A DNA stretch of 64,000 bases, taken from contig NZ_FMHY01000002.1 in the NCBI RefSeq assembly GCF_900090225.1, positions 2,170,001 to 2,234,000 on the forward strand, written 5' to 3'. How positions within the stretch are numbered: the first letter of the stretch is position 1; every line of letters begins with the position of its first letter. Below the pieces are notes generated by a model, which did not search any database, had not been told where the DNA came from, and was given only the letters and a program-made list of their open reading frames with translations. Made by a program: the position numbers and the translations under genes. Source of the stretch: Micromonospora eburnea (GTDB lineage Bacteria; Actinomycetota; Actinomycetes; Mycobacteriales; Micromonosporaceae). Positions 25,704 through 33,876 of the stretch are shown piece after piece.

Positions 25704-27122
25704 GGTTGCGTCCACGGGAGTGGTGTACGACTTGCCCGTGATGGGCGTGTTGCGTAGATGAGAGACGGCCATCGCGTCGATCCTTCAAGACGACCAAGTC
25801 AGAGAAGGAAGAAGAGGACGCGATGGCCGCTTCAGCGAGTGTGAACCCTGTTGACCTGCTGCGCGAGCAGATCGAGGGCGCGTCGCCTGATGTGTTGCAG
25901 GCGATGGTGAAGACGTTCGCGCAGGCGTTGATGTCCGCCGAGGCGGACGCGGTCTGCGGCGCGGGATATGGGCAGCGCAGCGATGAGCGGGTGAACTCCC
26001 GCAACGGTTACCGGCATCGGGAGTGGGACACCCGCGCCGGGACGATCGACCTGGCGATCCCGAAGCTGCGGCACGGCAGCTACTTTCCGGAGTGGTTGCT
26101 CACCCACCGGCGGCGGGCCGAGCAGGCCTTGGTCTCGGTCGTGGCCACGAGTTACCTGCTGGGGGTGTCGACGCGGCGGGTGGAGAAGCTGGTCGAGCAG
26201 CTCGGGATCCGGCAGCTGTCGAAGTCGCAGGTCTCGGAGATGGCCGCCCACCTGGACGCGCAGGTCGAGGCGTTCCGCAACCGGCCCTTGGACTCAGGGC
26301 ATTACACGTTCGTGTGGATGGACGCGCTGACGATGAAGGTCCGCGAAGCCGGTCGCACCGTCAACGTCCACGCGCTGATCGCTGTCGGCGTCAACGCTGA
26401 CGGCCAACGCGAAGTCCTCGGCCTCGACGTCGCCTCCGACGAAGACGGCGCCGGCTGGCTGGCGTTCCTGCGATCGTTGACCGCCCGCGGCCTGTCCGGT
26501 GTCCGCCTGGTCATCTCCGACGCCCACGCAGGCCTGGTGCATGCCATCGGGGCGGCTCTGCCCGGGGCCTCGTGGCAGCGGTGCAGGACCCATTACCTGC
26601 GCAACCTGCTGACCAAGGTGCCGAAGTCCGCGCAGCCGTGGATCGCCACCCTCGTCCGGACGATCTTCGACCAGCCCGACGCCGACGCCGTCCGCGCCCA
26701 GTTCGACAGGGTCGTGACCACCATCGAAGCGAAGTTCCCGGCCGCGGCCGAGCACCTCGATGCCGCCCGCGACGACCTCCTGGCGTTCACCGGCTTCCCG
26801 CGTGAGATCTGGCGCCAGATCTGGTCCAACAATCCTCAGGAGCGACTGAACAAGGAGATTCGCCGCCGCACCGACGTCGTCGGGATCTTCCCCAACCGGC
26901 CGGCGATCATCCGCCTCGTGGGCGCAGTCCTGGCCGAGCAGACCGACGAATGGACCGAAGGACGCCGCTACATGGGCCTGGAACTACTGGCCAAAGCCCG
27001 CCTGATCACCGTCGACACCAGCCAACACGACACCGACCAGCCCGACGCGGCGCCGATCGCCGCATAGCATCAGAACGGATCACGCGATGGCCGTCTCTTA
27101 CACCACCAGCGCGGACGTGACC
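25704..27122 (+). mobile_element. IS256-family element, copy A (1419 bp)
   Basis: Ends ggttgcgtcc..ggacgtgacc form imperfect inverted repeats (16 of 22 positions). CCAGGCCC at 25696-25703 is repeated at 27123-27130, an 8-bp target duplication typical of IS256. A third copy follows in tandem at 27131-27138. Its transposase has the same protein sequence as in copy B, so the transposition is recent. Confidence 0.92.
25823..27067 (+). CDS. IS256-family (mutator-type) transposase, copy A
   Basis: 414 residues of the Transposase_mut family: N-terminal NPVDLLREQIEGASPDVLQ, a DNA-binding region, the first catalytic Asp in YTFVWMDALTMKV, the second in RLVISDAHAGLV, the C-terminal Glu near NNPQERLNKEIRRR. 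GAAGGAAGAAG-type purine-rich sequence precedes the ATG. Intact and identical in protein sequence to copy B at 27887-29131. Confidence 0.95.
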   Translation: MAASASVNPVDLLREQIEGASPDVLQAMVKTFAQALMSAEADAVCGAGYGQRSDERVNSRNGYRHREWDTRAGTIDLAIPKLRHGSYFPEWLLTHRRRAEQALVSVVATSYLLGVSTRRVEKLVEQLGIRQLSKSQVSEMAAHLDAQVEAFRNRPLDSGHYTFVWMDALTMKVREAGRTVNVHALIAVGVNADGQREVLGLDVASDEDGAGWLAFLRSLTARGLSGVRLVISDAHAGLVHAIGAALPGASWQRCRTHYLRNLLTKVPKSAQPWIATLVRTIFDQPDADAVRAQFDRVVTTIEAKFPAAAEHLDAARDDLLAFTGFPREIWRQIWSNNPQERLNKEIRRRTDVVGIFPNRPAIIRLVGAVLAEQTDEWTEGRRYMGLELLAKARLITVDTSQHDTDQPDAAPIAA

Positions 27123-27130
27123 CCAGGCCC

Positions 27131-27269
27131 CCAGGCCCTCATCCCGATACCAGCCCAACCAGCGGCGCACCGTCTGCCGGGACACACCGAACCGCTCGGC
27201 AACCTCAGACACCGGAAGCCCGGCCTGGACCTCCAACACTGCTCGGTAACGCTGCTCCGTCACGCTCAT
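27131..27269 (-). pseudogene. IS481 transposase, N-terminal fragment
   Basis: MSVTEQRYRAVLEV and SEVAERFGVSRQTVRRWLGW are the HTH start of the transposase, from ATG 27269. The frame joins the C-terminal part (RDEGL-DG-LADRSHRPHAH) when the IS256 copy and the duplicated 8-mers are removed. Confidence 0.8.
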
Positions 27270-27337
27270 CTCCACCAGCACTCGGCGGAGTGTCACGCAT
27301 CAAGTGAAGTCACCGTGTAACGCATCATCCGGAGTAC

Positions 27338-27358
27338 GACAGACGGCGGGCCAGCGTG
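27338..27358 (+). repeat. Right copy of the 21-bp direct repeat flanking the IS481 element
   Basis: Identical to 23502-23522; see that entry. It is followed by unrelated sequence (atgtgaaaac) compared with the left copy. Confidence 0.6.
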
Positions 27359-27831
27359 ATGTGAAAACTTTCTTTACGAGATCAGGCAACCCGCGCCGCG
27401 GACCGCTTGCGCCGCCGAACCTGGGCCGGGCCGATGGCCCGCCGCCGAGCCTCTGGCCTTCGGCCGCCAGCGCGTCGGTGGTAGCCCGCTGGCGGCGCGC
27501 AACATACGACGAAGCCCCGGGCCGCCATGTGTGCTGGCTAGATCCAGGGCTTCCGTGTTGATCGGGACAAGGGCGGGTGCCTCCGGCGGGGCCTCGGGCA
27601 CTCCGGGATGGTGGCGCCATCCCGACAGCCTCCGTCTGGGCAGAGCCGAGTGGGCAGGCCCCACCCACTCCACGGTGTGCGGACGAAGGCCGACGGGATG
27701 GCTAGGAGGCGCAGCGCGGAAGGTCGACGCCGGTCGAGTGGGTGACTAACCGGGTGACAACCGGGACGGACTGCGGACGGCCGTGCCCTCGGTCGGGGGC
27801 GCGGCCTCTGTCGCCGCATGGCGCACGGCGA
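27359..27831. other. Structured GC-rich non-coding segment between inverted IS256 copies
   Basis: About 470 bp with no convincing coding frame. Several hairpins are visible: GCCGCCAGCG (27463-27472) with CGCTGGCGGC (27487-27496), and GGGATGG with CCATCCC near 27605-27625. It borders the IS481 right end and IS256 copy B. It may be the terminal part of an older mobile element. No function can be assigned. Confidence 0.4.
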
Positions 27832-29250
27832 GGTCACGTCCGCGCTGGTGGTGTAAGAGACGGCCATCGCGTGATCCGTTCTGATGCTATGCGGCGATCG
27901 GCGCCGCGTCGGGCTGGTCGGTGTCGTGTTGGCTGGTGTCGACGGTGATCAGGCGGGCTTTGGCCAGTAGTTCCAGGCCCATGTAGCGGCGTCCTTCGGT
28001 CCATTCGTCGGTCTGCTCGGCCAGGACTGCGCCCACGAGGCGGATGATCGCCGGCCGGTTGGGGAAGATCCCGACGACGTCGGTGCGGCGGCGAATCTCC
28101 TTGTTCAGTCGCTCCTGAGGATTGTTGGACCAGATCTGGCGCCAGATCTCACGCGGGAAGCCGGTGAACGCCAGGAGGTCGTCGCGGGCGGCATCGAGGT
28201 GCTCGGCCGCGGCCGGGAACTTCGCTTCGATGGTGGTCACGACCCTGTCGAACTGGGCGCGGACGGCGTCGGCGTCGGGCTGGTCGAAGATCGTCCGGAC
28301 GAGGGTGGCGATCCACGGCTGCGCGGACTTCGGCACCTTGGTCAGCAGGTTGCGCAGGTAATGGGTCCTGCACCGCTGCCACGAGGCCCCGGGCAGAGCC
28401 GCCCCGATGGCATGCACCAGGCCTGCGTGGGCGTCGGAGATGACCAGGCGGACACCGGACAGGCCGCGGGCGGTCAACGATCGCAGGAACGCCAGCCAGC
28501 CGGCGCCGTCTTCGTCGGAGGCGACGTCGAGGCCGAGGACTTCGCGTTGGCCGTCAGCGTTGACGCCGACAGCGATCAGCGCGTGGACGTTGACGGTGCG
28601 ACCGGCTTCGCGGACCTTCATCGTCAGCGCGTCCATCCACACGAACGTGTAATGCCCTGAGTCCAAGGGCCGGTTGCGGAACGCCTCGACCTGCGCGTCC
28701 AGGTGGGCGGCCATCTCCGAGACCTGCGACTTCGACAGCTGCCGGATCCCGAGCTGCTCGACCAGCTTCTCCACCCGCCGCGTCGACACCCCCAGCAGGT
28801 AACTCGTGGCCACGACCGAGACCAAGGCCTGCTCGGCCCGCCGCCGGTGGGTGAGCAACCACTCCGGAAAGTAGCTGCCGTGCCGCAGCTTCGGGATCGC
28901 CAGGTCGATCGTCCCGGCGCGGGTGTCCCACTCCCGATGCCGGTAACCGTTGCGGGAGTTCACCCGCTCATCGCTGCGCTGCCCATATCCCGCGCCGCAG
29001 ACCGCGTCCGCCTCGGCGGACATCAACGCCTGCGCGAACGTCTTCACCATCGCCTGCAACACATCAGGCGACGCGCCCTCGATCTGCTCGCGCAGCAGGT
29101 CAACAGGGTTCACACTCGCTGAAGCGGCCATCGCGTCCTCTTCTTCCTTCTCTGACTTGGTCGTCTTGAAGGATCGACGCGATGGCCGTCTCTCATCTAC
29201 GCAACACGCCCATCACGGGCAAGTCGTACACCACTCCCGTGGACGCAACC
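27832..29250 (-). mobile_element. IS256-family element, copy B (1419 bp, inverted relative to copy A)
   Basis: Same length and ends as copy A, flanked by the 8-bp duplication CACGGCGA at 27824-27831 and 29251-29258. The two copies face each other across 709 bp, so the unit could move as a composite transposon, or recombine to invert the interval. Confidence 0.92.
27887..29131 (-). CDS. IS256-family (mutator-type) transposase, copy B
   Basis: 414 residues with the same protein sequence as copy A, including the Asp-containing YTFVWMDALTMKV and RLVISDAHAGLV motifs. Minus strand, intact. Identity between the copies indicates a recent duplication or conversion. Confidence 0.95.
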   Translation of the reverse strand: MAASASVNPVDLLREQIEGASPDVLQAMVKTFAQALMSAEADAVCGAGYGQRSDERVNSRNGYRHREWDTRAGTIDLAIPKLRHGSYFPEWLLTHRRRAEQALVSVVATSYLLGVSTRRVEKLVEQLGIRQLSKSQVSEMAAHLDAQVEAFRNRPLDSGHYTFVWMDALTMKVREAGRTVNVHALIAVGVNADGQREVLGLDVASDEDGAGWLAFLRSLTARGLSGVRLVISDAHAGLVHAIGAALPGASWQRCRTHYLRNLLTKVPKSAQPWIATLVRTIFDQPDADAVRAQFDRVVTTIEAKFPAAAEHLDAARDDLLAFTGFPREIWRQIWSNNPQERLNKEIRRRTDVVGIFPNRPAIIRLVGAVLAEQTDEWTEGRRYMGLELLAKARLITVDTSQHDTDQPDAAPIAA

Positions 29251-29274
29251 CACGGCGACGGAGGGAGGGGCGGG

Positions 29275-29904
29275 TTAGCAGTGCCAGGTCGTGCCCGGCA
29301 GGCGGAGCCAGTTCTGGTGCGTCCAGCCGACGTGGACGGTGGAAGTACCAGGGACCCTGTAGTACAGCAGGGACCACCTGTCGTTCCCGGTACCGAGTGT
29401 CGCGCCGGTGGAATAGCAGAGCTCGAACGCCTCGACCTGCGCGCCGAGCATCGTGAGTACCTGGCAGGTGTTGTTCGTGCAGCTGTGGAGCCCGGCAATG
29501 TTGTCGTATTGCGCGAAATTGTGGCCGTAGTAGCTTTCCATTGCGGCCGAGTCGTCGCACCAGAGCGTTTGGGCTTTGCTCGTCAGGTACCACTCATTGG
29601 TCCACCCGGCCAATTTCTGCTGCGGGTGGTAGACGACGTCCCAATACGCTGTGCCGTTCAGCGTCTCCCCGGTTTTGTAGCAGAAGTCGGTGACGGGATT
29701 GGCGGGCGTGATGAGCGTCAGCCACGGCGACGCGCTCGTGGGTTTGAGATGGATGCCGGTGCCGTCCACCCGGCCGTAGTTAGTGAACTGGCCGTACGAC
29801 GTGGCACCCGCGTCGCCGGAGGGCCCGGCGGATGCCACGCTCGCCGGCATTGTGGCACCGAGCAGTGCTGAGATCGCGAGGATCATTAGGCCCTTGCGCA
29901 GCAT
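29275..29904 (-). CDS. Secreted protein with SH3-like beta repeats
   Basis: The start is placed at ATG 29904 (MLRKGLMILAISALLGA), giving a typical signal peptide with an AxA-type cleavage near ASVASAG, residues ~24-30. The mature ~180 residues contain SH3b-like or lectin-like strand patterns (YGRVDGTGIHLKPT, AGWTNEWYLTSK, HVGWTHQNWLRLPG) and six or more Cys that could form disulphides. No catalytic motif. Probably a small extracellular binding protein. IS256 copy B ends 25 bp beyond the stop. Confidence 0.65.
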   Translation of the reverse strand: MLRKGLMILAISALLGATMPASVASAGPSGDAGATSYGQFTNYGRVDGTGIHLKPTSASPWLTLITPANPVTDFCYKTGETLNGTAYWDVVYHPQQKLAGWTNEWYLTSKAQTLWCDDSAAMESYYGHNFAQYDNIAGLHSCTNNTCQVLTMLGAQVEAFELCYSTGATLGTGNDRWSLLYYRVPGTSTVHVGWTHQNWLRLPGTTWHC

Positions 29905-30175
29905 CGTCCAACCTTTCGAGGTATCCCGAACCGGGATTAATCGAGAACCTTGCATGTGTAGCTTTCTAGCACAGTTGACGGCTGCCAGTTGCCCCGTACT
30001 GCAGATCTTGAAAGGTCAGCTTGGCCCACGGGCGCGCGGCGGAAGGCTGGCGGCGGGCGAGGCCCAGTGGTGCAGCAGTGGGGTACAGCAACCGACCACA
30101 CCAAGCGGAACCATGGTGACCACCATCGGACCGTTGACCAGCCGCGCGAGCCGAACCGGACCTCATTGCCGATCT

Positions 30176-30218
30176 CTGGGGGTCAAGGGGTCGTCGGTTC
30201 AAATCCGGCCGTCCCGAC
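30176..30218 (+). repeat. 3' fragment of tRNA-Pro(GGG): attachment-site remnant
   Basis: ctgggggtcaagg is followed by a T-arm with GGTTCAAAT and the acceptor strand ending gtcccgac. This matches the 3' 43 bases of a tRNA-Pro(GGG), from the anticodon loop onward. The 5' half, including the D arm and the 5' acceptor strand, is absent. Integrative elements that target tRNA 3' ends leave exactly this kind of fragment, and a broken tyrosine integrase gene follows 110 bp downstream. It is not a functional tRNA. Confidence 0.75.
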
Positions 30219-30223
30219 AGTGT

Positions 30224-30264
30224 GAGGGTTCCCGCAGGTCAGAGACTTGCGGGAGCCCTCTTTT
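30224..30264 (+). terminator. Rho-independent terminator
   Basis: A 16-bp stem (gagggttcccgcaggt with acttgcgggagccctc, two G-U pairs) is followed by TTTT at 30261-30264. It probably came along with the tRNA 3' region. Confidence 0.8.
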
Positions 30265-30329
30265 CATTGCTTGACATGGATGCCTGGTCTAGCGCGCCGC
30301 TGTTGGGCTCCTGACTCGGGCAGGTTGTC

Positions 30330-31213
30330 ATGCCACTACTGGATCTTCAGAAGCTCACCGACGGACTGTCTCGGACCTGGGCCGGGTTCCTGCGGGGCTG
30401 GGACCGGTCGCTGCGGGCGGGAAACTACCCGGAGACGACCCGGTACAACTACCTCCTCGCTGCCGCTCAACTCGGCCGCTTTCTGGGGAGTGCTCGCCGG
30501 ATCCGGACGCCGACGGCGGGGCCGACGACCCGTGCGCGGTGACGCGGGTGCATGTGGAGGCGTTCCAGGCCTGGATGATCGAGACCAGGTCCGCGTCGAC
30601 CGGTTTGAACAAGCACAAGGGTCTGCAGCAGGTCTTTAAGTGGCTGCTTGTCGATGAGCAGGCCATCGACCGATCACCGATGGACCGGGTTCGGCAGCCG
30701 ACGACGTCCCGCAAGTTGATTCCGGTCCTGCGTGACGAGGACACCAGTAAGGTGCTCGACGCGTGCAAGGGCAGAGGCTTGGCCAATCTGCGTGACGAGG
30801 CGTTGATCCGACTGCTGTGCAACACCGGCGTCCGCCGGTCCGAGGTCGGTAACCTCCTTGTCGCGGACGTCAATCTGAACACCGAGTCGGTGCGCTTCCA
30901 CGGCAAGGGCGCGAAGGACCGACGGGTGCGGTTTGGACCCAAGACCGCCCGGGCGGTGAGCCGGTATCTGCGAGTCCGGGACAAACACAAGGGTGCCGCC
31001 CTGCCGAACCTGTGACTGGCGCAACGTGGCGGGGCGCCCTTGACGCCGAACGGCATCAAGATCCGGCTCAAGCGGCTCGGCCAGGTAGCTGGAGTTCCTG
31101 ATGTGTACGCGCATCGCTGGCGCACAACTTCGCCCACGAGTGAAAGCGTGCCGGTGGGGACACCGGCGATTTGATGCTGCTGCTGGGCTGGACCTCCGAC
31201 GACATGCCCCGTC
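30330..31213 (+). pseudogene. Tyrosine recombinase (integrase), multiply inactivated
   Basis: N-terminal SAM-like core-binding part (MPLLDLQKLTDGLSRTWAGF), a frameshift near 30495, core-binding continuation (VTRVHVEAFQAWMIETRSAS), catalytic region with RNTGVRR-type Arg (CNTGVRRSEV), TGA at 31013-31015 where TGG is expected, one-base deletion near 31122 inside HRWR (HxxR box), a second TGA at 31141, and LLGWTSDDM. The Tyr-containing tail is lost because an IS630 fragment starts at 31214. It is dead, and marks an immobilised integrative element next to the tRNA-Pro att fragment. Confidence 0.85.
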
Positions 31214-31435
31214 GTTCCCGCCGGCAGACGCGAGCACGACCATCGCCCGTCGCAGTCGGATCGGTGAACCGGTTCCCCAGCGGGTGATTCTGAGCAACTG
31301 CTGACCTTCCTGATCACTCAGCCGCCGCACGCGTACAGGATCTGCCACCGCCACAGCCTGACCGCCACGACGCCGTCCGACCGACAGGCCGGACGGCGTG
31401 TCAACCAACACCGTGAACGTTCGTGGTCACGGCAC
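31214..31435 (-). mobile_element. IS630 element fragment (transposase 5' end)
   Basis: The complement of this segment matches 19539-19757: terminal repeat, MLVDTPSGLSVGRRRGG and LRRAMVVLASAGGN. It stops abruptly at the junction with the integrase relic. TA at 31436-31437 marks the outer end. Only about 220 bp remain. Confidence 0.85.
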
Positions 31436-31550
31436 TAGACAAGAGGAATGATCGATCAAGGGCTGCCCTCATGATCAGCCGGGGTCGATGCCGCCGCCCG
31501 ACAGGTTAAAGATCAAGTTAGTACATGATCCACTTGGGCTTGCCTGCCAG

Positions 31551-32381
31551 CTAGCCCACCGGCAGCGCTGCGGCAGGTTGTGTCAGCAGGCGGCGCAGCC
31601 CGGTCGGGGTGTGACCCACGTGGGCTCGTAGCGTCCGGCACAGGTGCGCCTGATCGGCGAAGCCGAGGTCTGCGGCGAGCACGCCGAGCCGAGGCTCACC
31701 GGCTGCCAACCGGTCCAACGCGCGCGCGACGCGGACGCGGTTGCGGTAGCGGGTGAGCGACACCCCGAGTTCCCCGGTGAACGCTCGGCTCAGCCGGTAA
31801 GGCGAGACGCCGAGCAACGCCGCCAGCGGCAACAAGCCGCCGGCGGCGGGATGATCGGCGCCGATCAGCTCACGAGCCGCCTCGACGAGTGGGCGGTTAC
31901 CACCGGCGGTGTTCGCTCCGGCTGGGGTGGGCTCGGTGACGGCCTGCGTGATCGCGTGGCTCATCAGCTTCAGCAGTTGCTCAGTGAGCGCGAAGTCGAC
32001 GTCTCCGGTCCGAGCGGCGGCGACAACCCGCCGATGTGCCAGATCTGCTTGCGCGTCGACGTAGATGGTCGGCCTTACCCGCTGGGTATCGCCGGCGAGG
32101 GCTCGCCACAGTGCGGGGGCCAGGGTTACTGAGGTGCAGACGTCGCCGCCGGCCGGGTGGGCGAAGCGCTCCTCCTGGCCGGGCACACCGAGATAGGCGA
32201 CGGTGGGGTCGAGATCGGCGCAGACGCCGCCGGTCCTTCTGCGGAATCTGCCCTGCCGCACGATCACGACCCGGAAGCTGTCGTGCGCCTCAGCCACGGA
32301 CCAGTTCCTGTGGTCGTCTCGGCAGGTGACCGCGGTGACGGTGTACTCGGGCCGAGCCGCGACCTCAACGAACGAAAGCAC
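31551..32381 (-). CDS. AraC-family transcriptional regulator
   Basis: 276 residues. The N-terminal cupin-like sensing domain (WSVAEAHDSFRVVIVRQGRFRR) is followed by the two HTHs of the AraC domain: AALLGVSPYRLSRAFTGELG, and LAADLGFADQAHLCRTLRAHVG with the PTGLRR ending. It is divergent from the VOC and SRPBCC genes, with about 110 bp between starts, and probably activates them in response to a small molecule. Confidence 0.88.
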   Translation of the reverse strand: MLSFVEVAARPEYTVTAVTCRDDHRNWSVAEAHDSFRVVIVRQGRFRRRTGGVCADLDPTVAYLGVPGQEERFAHPAGGDVCTSVTLAPALWRALAGDTQRVRPTIYVDAQADLAHRRVVAAARTGDVDFALTEQLLKLMSHAITQAVTEPTPAGANTAGGNRPLVEAARELIGADHPAAGGLLPLAALLGVSPYRLSRAFTGELGVSLTRYRNRVRVARALDRLAAGEPRLGVLAADLGFADQAHLCRTLRAHVGHTPTGLRRLLTQPAAALPVG

Positions 32382-32492
32382 GGACCGACGCTACCCGCAG
32401 GGTCTGACAGCCGGCGCTTGCAAGGATCTTCAAGACAACGCGTGCCGGTCGGCGGAGGCTGTGGGCACCCCGATTTTGAAGGAGTTATTGAC

Positions 32493-32855
32493 ATGCCTGC
32501 ACTGGCCGAACTCGCCACGATCGTCATCGACTGCGCCGAACCCGGTCCACTTGCGGCGTTCTACCGGACGGTGACCGGCTGGGAGGTCACGTACAGCGAC
32601 GCCGACTGTGTATATCTGGGCGGCAATGCCGCCATTCAGCTCGGCTTCCAGCATGTCGCGGGCTACCAGCCGCCGACCTGGCCCGATCCCGCGAAACACG
32701 CCCACCTCGACTTCAAGGTCGCCGACATCGACCACACCGTCAAGGAACTGCTGGCACTCGGTGCGACCAAACCCGAGTTCCAACCCGGCGGCGATGAGTG
32801 GACCGTGCTTACCGACCCCGCGGGACACCCGTTCTGCTTGGCCGCCGGCCTCTGA
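32493..32855 (+). CDS. VOC-family protein (glyoxalase-like)
   Basis: 120 residues from ATG 32493 with AAGGAG 8 bases upstream. Two beta-alpha-beta-beta-beta modules are visible (ATIVIDCAEPGPLAAFYRTV and HLDFKVADIDHTVKELLALG), ending with the WTVLTDPAGHPFCLA block. Candidate metal ligands are the His of HLDF and the Glu/Asp region near the end. Members bind or modify small hydrophobic compounds or confer resistance. First gene of a probable two-gene unit divergent from araC. Confidence 0.85.
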   Translation: MPALAELATIVIDCAEPGPLAAFYRTVTGWEVTYSDADCVYLGGNAAIQLGFQHVAGYQPPTWPDPAKHAHLDFKVADIDHTVKELLALGATKPEFQPGGDEWTVLTDPAGHPFCLAAGL

Positions 32856-32894
32856 ACCCGGGTCCTCACACCACGATTACCACAGGTAGGGAGC

Positions 32895-33308
32895 ATGGCT
32901 TCAATACGCAACGAAATTTCGATCAAATCCAGTGCTGACGATGTCTGGAAGGTCATCGGCGACTTCGGTACGGGTCCTTCGCGCATGGCGCCCGGTTACG
33001 TCGTCGACACCCGCATCGACGGAGATTGTCGAGTCGTCACCTTCGCCGACGGCACGGTGGCACGCGAACGGTTCATTTCCGTCGATGGCGATGCTCGCCG
33101 GATCGTCTATACGGTCATCGGAGATACCCTCTGTCCCAATCATGACAACGCCTCGATGCAGGTCGTCGCTGAAGATCAGCACCATTGTCGACTGATCTGG
33201 ATCCACGACGTGCTACCCGACGATCTCGCCGTGCCCATCCAAACGGCGATGGCCCAGGGCGCAGCCGTCATCAAACGGACCCTGGAATCCCGCGCCGGGC
33301 GGGCCTGA
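32895..33308 (+). CDS. SRPBCC (START-like) family protein
   Basis: 137 residues, with the N-terminal SIRNEISIKSSADDVWKVIGDFG and the strands RVVTFADGTVARERFISVD and CRLIWIHDVLPDD of the hydrophobic-pocket fold. It starts 39 bp after the VOC gene on the same strand with GGTAGGGAG upstream. Likely role: binding or cyclising a small aromatic or polyketide-type ligand. With the VOC partner it suggests a small detoxification or tailoring unit. Confidence 0.82.
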   Translation: MASIRNEISIKSSADDVWKVIGDFGTGPSRMAPGYVVDTRIDGDCRVVTFADGTVARERFISVDGDARRIVYTVIGDTLCPNHDNASMQVVAEDQHHCRLIWIHDVLPDDLAVPIQTAMAQGAAVIKRTLESRAGRA

Positions 33309-33334
33309 CTGGGGTCGCCACCCGCTCGCACTGG

Positions 33335-33876
33335 TCACGCGGTCGTGGCCCGGCTCTGGCGACCTGCCGCACCTGCTATGGCCGCTGCCACGGCGAGGCC
33401 GACGCAGGCCGAGACGATCGCGAGCAGTGGGAGCCACGGAACGGTCATCGAGACATGCACTCCGGTGCCGGCGAGGTCGGCGGCGACTGCTCGTCGGACG
33501 AGCCAGCCGAGGAATGCGGTGGTGAGTCCGCCGAGGACCAGACCGGCGCCGGTGATGAGGGCGGCTTGCCAGAGCGCGGTGCGACGCAGCTGGTCGCGTG
33601 TCGCGCCGAGCAGGCCGAGTGCTCGGTGTTGCCTGCGTCGTTGGGTGGCGCCGATGAGGGTGGCGTTGACGACGGCGATGGCGGCATAGACCCCGGCTGG
33701 GCCGAGCAGGATGGTGAGGCCGAAGTTGTTACTGCGCCGGACCTGGTCAGTGACGTCGGTGATCCATTCCTCAGCCGTCAGTACCCGGCTGTCGGTGCCG
33801 GTCAGAGCTTGGCCGAGAGCTGCCCTTGCCGCGCCGGTTTCGGTGCCTGAGAGAGTGTTGGGTAACTGGAGTATTA
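33335..33876 (-). pseudogene. FtsX-type ABC transporter permease, C-terminal fragment
   Basis: The minus frame reads LPNTLSGTETGAARA, NNFGLTILLGPAGVYAAIAVVNATLIG, RRRQHRALGLLGATRDQL and two further membrane helices (ALITGAGLVLGGLTTAF, PWLPLLAIVSACVGLAVAA). This is the last ~180 residues of a MacB/FtsX permease. Upstream sequence is IS5, which truncates it. The rest of the transporter is not in the window. Confidence 0.75.

Larger units (their letters stand above)
23535..27327 (-). mobile_element. IS481-family element with a DUF6188 gene, interrupted by IS256
   Basis: Related inverted ends occur at 23535 onward (tgatgcgttac, then tcacttgat and gtgacac) and as the complement ending at 27327. 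Inside are a transposase gene split by an IS256 copy and a second gene overlapping its end. Without the IS256 insertion the element would be about 2.37 kb, longer than most IS481 members, which is explained by the extra gene and the long transposase tail. The exact ends are approximate. Confidence 0.7.

Noticed and set aside
27300..27668. 122-residue minus-strand frame as a gene
   Set aside because: Arg/Pro/Gly-rich with no family pattern, crosses the IS481 end and coincides with hairpin-rich sequence.
30120..30218. Complete tRNA gene
   Set aside because: Only the anticodon loop, T arm and 3' acceptor strand are present. No D arm or matching 5' acceptor strand precedes them.
31013..31143. 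Repeated TGG-to-TGA changes in the integrase (and in the TnsA remnant) as possible UGA recoding
   Set aside because: The same genes also carry frameshifts and truncations, and intact genes in the window use TGA as a normal stop and TGG for Trp. Ordinary G-to-A decay is enough.
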